Shown here piece after piece: positions 57,731 to 64,000 of a DNA stretch of 64,000 bases. The position numbers were made by a program, and so were the translations under genes. The first letter of the stretch is position 1, and each line of letters opens with the position of its first letter. The notes beneath the pieces were generated by a model, which was given only the letters and a program-made list of their open reading frames with translations, had not been told where the DNA came from and did not search any database. Source of the stretch: Ancylobacter sp. WKF20 (GTDB lineage: Bacteria > Pseudomonadota > Alphaproteobacteria > Rhizobiales > Xanthobacteraceae); assembly GCF_029760895.1 (NCBI RefSeq), contig NZ_CP121679.1, forward strand, positions 992,001 to 1,056,000, written 5' to 3'.

Positions 57731-60088
57731 TCATGTCCCTGCGCTGTGCGGCAGCACAAGATTGTCCGCCCACTCTGGGAGGATATGGGGGAAGGCGAGT
57801 TCTGGTTGGCGGCCGAGCAGAAGGGCGAGGACGCGCGGCGGCGTCAAGGGTAGCTCCTGCACCCGCAGACCCGTGGCGTTTGCCACCGCGCAGGCCACTG
57901 TCGCCCCCACATTGAGAATCGGAACCTCGCCCGCGCCCTTGACGCCCAGCGGTCCGAGGGACGGCGCGCCTTCGAACAGATCGATCTCGACCGGCACCAC
58001 GTCGCCAGCGAGCGGCACGCGGTAGGTCTCGAACCCCGCCTGGCGGACACGGCCGCAGGCGTCGATCGACACCTCCTCGTGCAGCGCATAGCCGAGGCCC
58101 TGCACGACGCCGCCCTGAATCTGGCCGCCAATGGCGCTGCGGTTGAGAGCCCGTCCAACATCCTGCACCACGCGATAGCTCAACACCTCGACATGGCCGG
58201 TATCGGGATCAACCGCGACCTCGCAGTCATGGACGGCGAAGACCGGAATATCGAGCGCGTCGATGAAGTGGCCGGCGACGCAGCCCGGCAGGGCGGGCAC
58301 GCCCTTGCGGGTGGAACTGCCGGTGCCGCCGACCGGGCCCGACAGGGCCTGCGCCCGTGCGGTCACCTCGGCAATGCTGAAGCCGGCGCCATTGGGACCG
58401 GCGATCTCGATCCTTCCCTTGCGCATCACAAGGTCGTCCGGGGTGGCATCCAGCATCTGTGCCGCGACGGCCAAGAGCTTATCCCGGACCTCTTCCGCTG
58501 CCGCGAGGCTGGCGGCGCCGAGCGAGACGGTCTGCCGTCCGCCGCCGACGCCGACATCGTAGCCCGAGGCATCGGTGTCGGCCTGTCGGACCACTACATC
58601 CTGCGGGCGGATGCCGAGCGCTCCGGCGACGATCTGCGGCAGACTTTGCATCATCGAGCCGGAGCCGATCTCGACGCCGGAAGTGACGAGCGTGGCGCTG
58701 CCGTCGGCATTCATGTTCACCGTTGCGGCCGACGGGCCCGTGAACACGAACCAAGTGCCGACGGTCGTCGCCCGCCCGTAGAGGCGCCCATCCTCAGCGC
58801 GGGTCGGCTCGCGGCGCGCGCGCAGGGCACCCATGCGCGCCAGCATCGGGCGCAGCACCTCGCCTTCGAAGACCTGGCCCGTAGCGCCGAGATCGCCGTC
58901 GCCGAGCACGTTGCGCCGGCGGAACTCGAGCGGGTCCATGCCGAGGGCCGCGGCGATCTCGTCGGTGTGCCGTTCCAGCGCGAAGGTGTTGTAGACCCCA
59001 TTACAGGCCCGGAAGGCGCCGTTGGGAGGAGTGTTGGTGTAGACGGCACGGGAGGCGAGGCGGACCGCGCCGAGCCGGTAATTGCCGCCCAGCGTGTGGG
59101 CGGTCATGGTGGTCAGGAAGATCTGCTCGCCGCCATGCGCGCCGCAATCCATCAGCACCACCGCCTCGCGACCGGCAATCTCGCCCTGCCGCGTCACCGC
59201 CGAGCGGATGCGGATTTCGGCATTCTCGCGGAACAGGCAGGTGAGCATTTCCTCTTCGCGCGTGTTCGCCAGCCGTACCGACCGGCCGCTCATCTTGGCC
59301 AGCAGCGCGGCGAAGGGTTCGATGGCAATGTCAAATTTGAGGCCGAAGGCTCCGCCCACGGGCGGTACGGTTACCCGCACCTGCGAAGCGGGCACACCGA
59401 GAAATCGCGCGGTCGCATTGCGCACCGTCCACGGCACCTGTGTGGAGGTCTCGATATGGAAGCGGCCGTCTTCATAGCGCGCGACCGCGGCTCGCGGCTC
59501 GAAGGCCATGTGGTTCTGCCGGCCGACGCGGAATGCGCTCTCGATGATCGTCACATCCGCGCGAGCGAAAGCGGCGTCGACATCCCCGCGCACGACCGTC
59601 GCCTCCCAGGCGACATTCCCCGCGCGGGCGCCGCCTTCGAACAGAACTTCATAGTCCTGCCAATGCGGGTGAACGAGCGGTGCATCCGATTGCAGCGCTT
59701 CCTCCATGGTGAGGACAGCGGGCAGCGGCTCGATCTCGACCTCGATCGCCGCCAGCGCCACCAGCGCCTGCTCCGGCGTGTCCGCGGCCACGGCGGCAAG
59801 CGGTTCGCCGACATACCGCACCAAATCCTCGGCGAAGAGCGAATGATCGGCTATGCCGATACCCACGCGCCCCGGCGCATCGGCGGCGGTGGCCAGAGCG
59901 CGCACGCCCGGCAGCGAGGCGGCCTTCGAGGTGTCGAGCCTCACAAGCCGCCCCGACGCGATCGGTGCGCGCAGCACGGCCGCGTGCAGCATGCCCGGAG
60001 CCGCGCGATCAATGGTGTAGCGCGTGCGCCCGGTCAGCTTGTCGCGGGCATCGCGGCGACGAAACTCCATCACGGCATCGACGGTCAC
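57731..60088 (-). CDS. Xanthine dehydrogenase-family molybdenum-binding subunit (CoxL/XdhB-like)
   Basis: A 785-residue catalytic subunit that binds molybdopterin cytosine dinucleotide in a three-subunit hydroxylase. Segments include RRRDARDKLTGRTRYTID, VGGAFGLKFDIAIEPFAALLA, NTPPNGAFRACN, GVEIGSGSMMQSLPQIVAGALG and the end motif GVKGAGEVPILNVG, whose Glu is the conserved catalytic base. There is no AYRCSFR-type loop of CO dehydrogenase, so it is not a true CoxL. Substrates in the family are N-heterocycles, purines, nicotinate-like compounds or aldehydes. It is the last gene of a transporter-enzyme operon and overlaps the [2Fe-2S] gene by four bases. Confidence 0.9.
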   Translation of the reverse strand: MTVDAVMEFRRRDARDKLTGRTRYTIDRAAPGMLHAAVLRAPIASGRLVRLDTSKAASLPGVRALATAADAPGRVGIGIADHSLFAEDLVRYVGEPLAAVAADTPEQALVALAAIEVEIEPLPAVLTMEEALQSDAPLVHPHWQDYEVLFEGGARAGNVAWEATVVRGDVDAAFARADVTIIESAFRVGRQNHMAFEPRAAVARYEDGRFHIETSTQVPWTVRNATARFLGVPASQVRVTVPPVGGAFGLKFDIAIEPFAALLAKMSGRSVRLANTREEEMLTCLFRENAEIRIRSAVTRQGEIAGREAVVLMDCGAHGGEQIFLTTMTAHTLGGNYRLGAVRLASRAVYTNTPPNGAFRACNGVYNTFALERHTDEIAAALGMDPLEFRRRNVLGDGDLGATGQVFEGEVLRPMLARMGALRARREPTRAEDGRLYGRATTVGTWFVFTGPSAATVNMNADGSATLVTSGVEIGSGSMMQSLPQIVAGALGIRPQDVVVRQADTDASGYDVGVGGGRQTVSLGAASLAAAEEVRDKLLAVAAQMLDATPDDLVMRKGRIEIAGPNGAGFSIAEVTARAQALSGPVGGTGSSTRKGVPALPGCVAGHFIDALDIPVFAVHDCEVAVDPDTGHVEVLSYRVVQDVGRALNRSAIGGQIQGGVVQGLGYALHEEVSIDACGRVRQAGFETYRVPLAGDVVPVEIDLFEGAPSLGPLGVKGAGEVPILNVGATVACAVANATGLRVQELPLTPPRVLALLLGRQPELAFPHILPEWADNLVLPHSAGT

Positions 60089-60558
60089 CGGGGTACCTCC
60101 ATGCGACCTGCGGCAACGGCCAGCGCTGCCTCGACGATGCGCTCATAGCCGGTACAGCGGCAGATGTTTCCGGTGAGCGCGGCGCGAACGTCGTCCCGAC
60201 TTGGCCGGGGGCTGTGATCGAGAAAATGGGACAGGGTTACGACCATGCCGGGAAAACACATGCCGCACTGCACGGCGTCGTGCAGGTCCAGCTGCGCCTG
60301 GACCGGGTTGAGTCGGTCGCCAGCCGACATGCCTTCGATGGTGACGACCTCGCACCCCTCGACCAGAGCGGCCGGGGTCAGACAGGACGTTGTCGGCGCG
60401 CCATTCACCAGCACCGTGCAGGCGCCGCAGAAACCTTCGCGGCACACTGGCTTCGCGCCGGTGAGGTGGAACTCATCCCGCAGCAGGTCGATGAGCGGAG
60501 TCAGCGGATCGCAGACGGTACGCCTCGCCTCGCCATTGACTGTCATGTCGATCGGCAT
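60085..60558 (-). CDS. (2Fe-2S)-binding subunit of molybdenum hydroxylase (CoxS-like)
   Basis: A 157-residue electron-transfer subunit with two iron-sulfur clusters. The N-terminal ferredoxin-type cluster uses CREGFCGACTVLVNG and a later cysteine in TTSCLTPA. The C-terminal four-helix domain binds the second cluster through QCGMCFPGM and GNICRCTGY. Length and motifs are standard for CoxS/NdhS-type subunits. It passes electrons from the molybdenum centre to the FAD subunit encoded 18 bases upstream. The start is the ATG at 60558. Confidence 0.95.
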   Translation of the reverse strand: MPIDMTVNGEARRTVCDPLTPLIDLLRDEFHLTGAKPVCREGFCGACTVLVNGAPTTSCLTPAALVEGCEVVTIEGMSAGDRLNPVQAQLDLHDAVQCGMCFPGMVVTLSHFLDHSPRPSRDDVRAALTGNICRCTGYERIVEAALAVAAGRMEVPR

Positions 60559-60576
60559 CAGGAGCTCCCGTAGTGA

Positions 60577-61458
60577 TCAATAAAGCGCCGCGACGGCCCG
60601 TCGGACGAGAGTGGGCAGTACGCTGACGCGGTACCAGCCGGGCGCATCGATGCCGTCGCGCCCATGGAATTCATCGGCGAGTTCCGCCGCCGCGCGGTGG
60701 GCCAAGGCGGCGTCGAGCGGGCTGCCGATCAGCGCGGCCTCGAGGCGTGGCCAGCGCCGGGCGACGGCCTCGACAGCGCCGACGGCGACACGCACCTGCG
60801 TGACGTGTCCAACCTCGTTGCGCTCCACCGACAGGCTCACAATGGCGGTGGGGTAGTCGCCCGCCTTGCGCAGCGGCAGGCGCACATGCGCACTGCGTGC
60901 GAGCGAGCGTGGGACGCGCACACTCGTCAGCAAGCGGCCGGATTCAAGCGACGGGCGAAGGGCGAGGAACCGCTCAAGCGGCAGGCGCTCCACACCGCCT
61001 GGCGAGGCAATATCGACCTCGGCGTCAAGGCACAGCAGCGCGGGGACGAGGTCGGCGGCCGGGAAGCTGGCCGTGCACAGATTGCCGCCCAGCGTCGCCG
61101 CTCGGCGTACCGCCGGGTTGGCGGAACGGCCGGCCGCCTCCGCGAGCACCCGCAGATCCGGCAGGTCACGCAGGCTCTCCGCGAGGTGGGCATGGGTGAT
61201 GCTTGCGCCGAGGCGGACATGGTCGTTCTCCGTCTCGATCCGGCTCAGTTCCGCGAGGCGGCCGAGGCTGACATAGGCCTGCCCTGGCCGCTCATGGCGC
61301 AGCGGCGCCCGCATGATCCATGTGCCGCCCGCGAAAGGCGAGCCCTCCACACCACGCTCGGCAAGGGCGGCGAGAGCGTCGTCCAGCGAGGAAGCCACAT
61401 AGAGCGAGGGAAAGAGCGCCGCCCTGTTCGGCACCATGTCGTGACCGTTCTCGCGCAT
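60577..61458 (-). CDS. FAD-binding subunit of molybdenum hydroxylase (CoxM-like)
   Basis: A 293-residue flavoprotein subunit. The FAD-binding motifs are SPFAGGTWIMR (about residue 40) and ATLGGNLCTASFPAADLVPAL (about 108-128) in pattern; the C-terminal domain is the CO-dehydrogenase-flavoprotein type. The ATG at 61458 shares one base with the stop of the ABC permease gene (TGATG). The open frame continues upstream over the permease gene only as a shadow. The tight coupling places the enzyme in the same transcript as the importer. Confidence 0.9.
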   Translation of the reverse strand: MRENGHDMVPNRAALFPSLYVASSLDDALAALAERGVEGSPFAGGTWIMRAPLRHERPGQAYVSLGRLAELSRIETENDHVRLGASITHAHLAESLRDLPDLRVLAEAAGRSANPAVRRAATLGGNLCTASFPAADLVPALLCLDAEVDIASPGGVERLPLERFLALRPSLESGRLLTSVRVPRSLARSAHVRLPLRKAGDYPTAIVSLSVERNEVGHVTQVRVAVGAVEAVARRWPRLEAALIGSPLDAALAHRAAAELADEFHGRDGIDAPGWYRVSVLPTLVRRAVAALY

Positions 61459-62471
61459 CAGCGTCGCTCCAGCCGCAACCGGTCGAGAACGACGCCGATG
61501 ATGACGATGGCGCCAAGCACCACCATCTGCACATAGCCGTCGATCCGCGTGAGATTCATGCCGTTGGACAGGATGGTGACGAACAGCGCGCCGACCACCG
61601 CCGTGCCGACGCCGCCACGCCCGCCTGCAAGGCTGGTTCCTCCCACCACGGCGGCGGCGATGGCCTGCAGCGATAGCGAGCCGCCAAGATTGGGTTCGCC
61701 CGAACCGGTGCGTGCGGTCATCATCAGCGCGCCCAGCGCCGCCAGGGTCGAGCACAGCACATAGGTAGCGACCAGCAGTCGCTTGACCGGCAGGCCAGCG
61801 ACCGTTGCCGCGCGTGGATTGGTGCCGATGATGTAGAGCTCGCGGCCATAGACGGTGCGGGTCAGCACGAAATGGAGGGTGGCGCCGACAATGAGTGTGA
61901 TGAGTACAGCAGCTGGCACGCCGAATAGGCTGGCGCCATAAAGCAGATGCGAGAACAGGTCGGGCACGCCCTGCACCGGTCGCCCGGCCGATAGCGTGGT
62001 GGCGATGCCGATGGCGATGTTGTAGCTGCCAAGCGTCGCCACAAAGGGGCTGACACGGAGACAGGCAACGACCAGGCCATTGAACAGGCCGCAGGCGGCG
62101 CCGAGCGCGAAGCCTGCGGCGAGGCCGATGAGCAGCACCGCCGCCGGCTCATGGCCGCCGGCCACCGAGCCAGCCATGGCCAGCGCGGCGCCCACGCTGA
62201 CCATGGAGACGGTCGGCCCGAGCGCGAGGTCGAAGCCGCGGGTGAGGATCACCACCGTCTGCGCCATGGCGAACAAAGCGAGATAGCTCGCCTGCTGGAC
62301 AATGTTCACCAGATTGCCCGGGGTCAGCACCGTAGGTTCCACGGCTGCGAAGCCGAGCAGCAGTAGTACGAGGGCGAAAGGCAGCGCCGCCTGCCACAAC
62401 AGGGCTTGGATGGCGAGGCGCCGGGCTCCGGAGGTGGTCGCCGGTGCGGTGGACAAATCGAGATCAGACAC
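61458..62471 (-). CDS. Sugar-type (RbsC family) ABC transporter permease
   Basis: A 337-residue inner-membrane permease with about nine hydrophobic segments. MAQTVVILTRGFDLALGPTVSMVS and GGSLSLQAIAAAVVGGTSLAGGRGG are RbsC-family signatures. The start is GTG at 62471, giving an eight-base overlap with the previous permease; an ATG at 62516 would add 15 charged residues. Carriers of this family move pentoses, hexoses, nucleosides, autoinducer-2 or purine-like solutes, and a hydroxylase substrate is likely here. Confidence 0.88.
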   Translation of the reverse strand: MSDLDLSTAPATTSGARRLAIQALLWQAALPFALVLLLLGFAAVEPTVLTPGNLVNIVQQASYLALFAMAQTVVILTRGFDLALGPTVSMVSVGAALAMAGSVAGGHEPAAVLLIGLAAGFALGAACGLFNGLVVACLRVSPFVATLGSYNIAIGIATTLSAGRPVQGVPDLFSHLLYGASLFGVPAAVLITLIVGATLHFVLTRTVYGRELYIIGTNPRAATVAGLPVKRLLVATYVLCSTLAALGALMMTARTGSGEPNLGGSLSLQAIAAAVVGGTSLAGGRGGVGTAVVGALFVTILSNGMNLTRIDGYVQMVVLGAIVIIGVVLDRLRLERR

Positions 62472-63501
62472 GGGCTTTCCTCCGCTGGCCGATCTCGTCC
62501 AGCGCCACCGCCGCAACCATGATGACGCCGAGGAACACCGGTTGCAGACGTGAATCGATGTGGAGCAGGTTCAGCGCATTGCCGAGGATGGTGAGGAACA
62601 GCGCGCTGGCCGCGACGATCTCGACCCGTCCCATGCCGCCCCGCAGGCTGACGCCGCCGATGACGGCGGCCGCGATGGATTGCAGCATCATGCGATCGCC
62701 GCCGAAGCTCGCTTGACCCGAGCCGACCTGCGCGGTGAGCAGGAGGCCGGTAAGCGCCGCGAGTACGCCCGACAGGACATAGGCCCCGACGATATGACGC
62801 TTGATGCGGACGCCGGACACCACCGCCGCATCGGCATTGCCACCAATCGCATAGACATAGCGGCCGAACAGCGTGCGGCGCTGCACCAGCACCATGATCA
62901 GCAGCACCGTCAGTGCGATGTAGATCGTTGTCGGCAGGCCAAGGAACTGGGCCCGACCGAACTCCTTCACGAAGCTCGGCGGCATGCCGTAAACCGGGAT
63001 GCCGGAGGTGATCATCAAGGCGACACCGGCGGTGGCTGACATGGTGCCGAGCGTGACGACGAAGCCGGACACTTTCAGCCGCGCGACGCACAGGCCATTG
63101 ATCAGGCCCACCACCGCGCCGCTGCCGAGCCCGGCGATGACGCCGCAGGCGATGATCAGTGCGTCGTTGCCGGGGAAGGCGAGGGCCGCCATGGCCATGG
63201 CCTTGGCGGTAACGACGCTTGCCAGCGCCACCACCGCGCCAACCGACAGGTCAAAGCCGCCGACGATGATCACCATGGCCTGTCCGCAGGCGATGATGGT
63301 GAGCAGCGCAGCATTGCGGAGAATGTTGAGAATGTTGATCGGCCCATAAAACTGCGCGTCGATGGCCGACATGCCGGCGACGACCAGCACGAGCAGTGCC
63401 GGCAGGAAGCCGACACGGCCGAGAACGCGGCGGCCAAAGACGGCGGCGATGCCGAACGGTGCGGCTCCGCCGGGCGAGTGGGAGGAGGCCTGCGCGCTCA
63501 T
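62464..63501 (-). CDS. Sugar-type (RbsC family) ABC transporter permease
   Basis: A 345-residue partner permease. The signatures are CGQAMVIIVGGFDLSVGAVVALAS and GGDRMMLQSIAAAVIGGVSLRGGMG in pattern, with about nine hydrophobic segments after a 30-residue cytoplasmic lead. It overlaps the ATPase gene by four bases and the next permease by eight. Together they form a heteromeric importer channel. The binding protein must lie upstream of the ATPase gene, outside the window. Confidence 0.9.
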   Translation of the reverse strand: MSAQASSHSPGGAAPFGIAAVFGRRVLGRVGFLPALLVLVVAGMSAIDAQFYGPINILNILRNAALLTIIACGQAMVIIVGGFDLSVGAVVALASVVTAKAMAMAALAFPGNDALIIACGVIAGLGSGAVVGLINGLCVARLKVSGFVVTLGTMSATAGVALMITSGIPVYGMPPSFVKEFGRAQFLGLPTTIYIALTVLLIMVLVQRRTLFGRYVYAIGGNADAAVVSGVRIKRHIVGAYVLSGVLAALTGLLLTAQVGSGQASFGGDRMMLQSIAAAVIGGVSLRGGMGRVEIVAASALFLTILGNALNLLHIDSRLQPVFLGVIMVAAVALDEIGQRRKARV

Positions 63502-64000
63502 GCCGCCTCCGTCGCCAGATGGTCCTTGAAGAAGGATGCGAGCACGTTCTGCTCGGTCTTGTCCGCCCCAGCGAGCTCGGCGGCGATGCGGCCCTGATGC
63601 ATGACATAGAGGCGGTTGGAGAGCGCCAGCACCTCTGGTAGCTCCGACGAGACCACGATGACCGCCGCCCCCGCCTCCACCAGCTGCTTCATGAACTCAT
63701 AGACCTCGAGCTTGGCTCCGACATCGATGCCGACGCTCGGTTCGTCGAACAGGAAGACCTGAAGGTCGCGGGTTAGTGCACGACCCAACATCACCTTCTG
63801 GCGGTTGCCGCCGGACAGCGCGCCTGCGGGTCGCTCGATATTGGGCGGGCGCAGCTTCAGCCGCTCCATGGCGGCCGCTATGAGACTGCGCTCCTGACCC
63901 CGACGCATGATGCCGAACCGGGCGAGCCGGGGCAGGTCGAGCGCCGTCATCGAGGTGTTCTCACGGATAGGGCGCGACAAAGCGAGACCTTCCGTGACCC
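63498..64000 (-). CDS. Sugar-type ABC transporter ATP-binding protein, RbsA-like (partial)
   Basis: The frame is open to the window edge, so only the C-terminal 167 or so residues are seen. They correspond to the second ATPase domain of an RbsA-type fused ATPase: VTEGLALSRPIREN at the edge, the signature LSGGNRQKVMLGRAL, Walker B FLFDEPSVGIDVGAKLE and the switch region IVVSSELPEVLALSNRLYVM. The missing part should contain the first domain and the start. It is the earliest visible gene of the operon leading to the molybdenum hydroxylase. Confidence 0.9.
   Translation of the reverse strand, partial: VTEGLALSRPIRENTSMTALDLPRLARFGIMRRGQERSLIAAAMERLKLRPPNIERPAGALSGGNRQKVMLGRALTRDLQVFLFDEPSVGIDVGAKLEVYEFMKQLVEAGAAVIVVSSELPEVLALSNRLYVMHQGRIAAELAGADKTEQNVLASFFKDHLATEAA

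Noticed and set aside
57731..60088. True aerobic CO dehydrogenase
   Set aside because: The large subunit lacks the AYRCSFR active-site loop typical of form I CoxL, and cox accessory genes are absent from the window.

Overview
The window is strongly GC-rich, densely packed bacterial DNA with long spurious ORFs opposite most genes. The gene content (many ABC and MFS carriers, coenzyme-B12-dependent ethanolamine ammonia-lyase without a microcompartment, a CoxSML-type molybdenum hydroxylase, YtfQ-type sugar uptake, a PrtDE-type type I exporter) fits an alphaproteobacterium of the Hyphomicrobiales, perhaps near Xanthobacteraceae. That placement is inferred from gene content and composition, not from a marker gene. 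No rRNA, tRNA, CRISPR array, transposase or phage gene was seen.

Layout. 1-3.8 kb: the tail of an upstream gene, an HMG-CoA-lyase-family enzyme and an NMT1/THI5-type ABC importer, closed by a strong terminator. 3.8-13.2 kb: an MHYT-GGDEF-EAL protein, a DUF3833 protein coupled to an MFS carrier, three further MFS carriers and a 47-residue membrane peptide; an AT-rich leader precedes the last carrier. 13.2-20.8 kb: nitrogen metabolism, with a nitrilase-superfamily hydrolase and a ureohydrolase translationally coupled, an alpha/beta hydrolase, eutBC, a LysR regulator divergent from an SMR exporter, a small unknown protein and a VOC protein. 20.7-28.5 kb: a LysR regulator, two NtaA/SnaA/DszA-type flavin monooxygenases, a flavin reductase and a polar amino acid ABC importer. 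This set resembles clusters that take up and open sulfur-containing amino acids.

28.6-52.8 kb looks like a carbohydrate-acquisition region and is the most interesting part. It has an aldehyde dehydrogenase, a YtfQ/YtfR/YtfT/YjfF sugar importer, a LytS/LytTR-type two-component pair divergent from a type I secretion ATPase and its HlyD-type adaptor, and directly downstream a 1936-residue protein. That protein carries an endoglucanase (GH5, E1-like) between Calx-beta repeats and cellulose-binding-like (CBM2) modules; it has no signal peptide and no RTX repeats. A second sugar ABC importer without its own ATPase follows, then a large winged-helix/P-loop/TPR regulator. The inferred logic is: sense, export a cellulose-degrading multidomain enzyme by type I secretion, and import the released sugars.

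52.8-57.1 kb encodes an MdtA/MdtB-like RND efflux pair. 57.7-64.0 kb is one operon on the minus strand: a ribose-type ABC importer (the ATPase runs off the window) whose second permease gene overlaps the first gene of a three-subunit molybdenum hydroxylase, which suggests the imported compound is hydroxylated or oxidised on entry.
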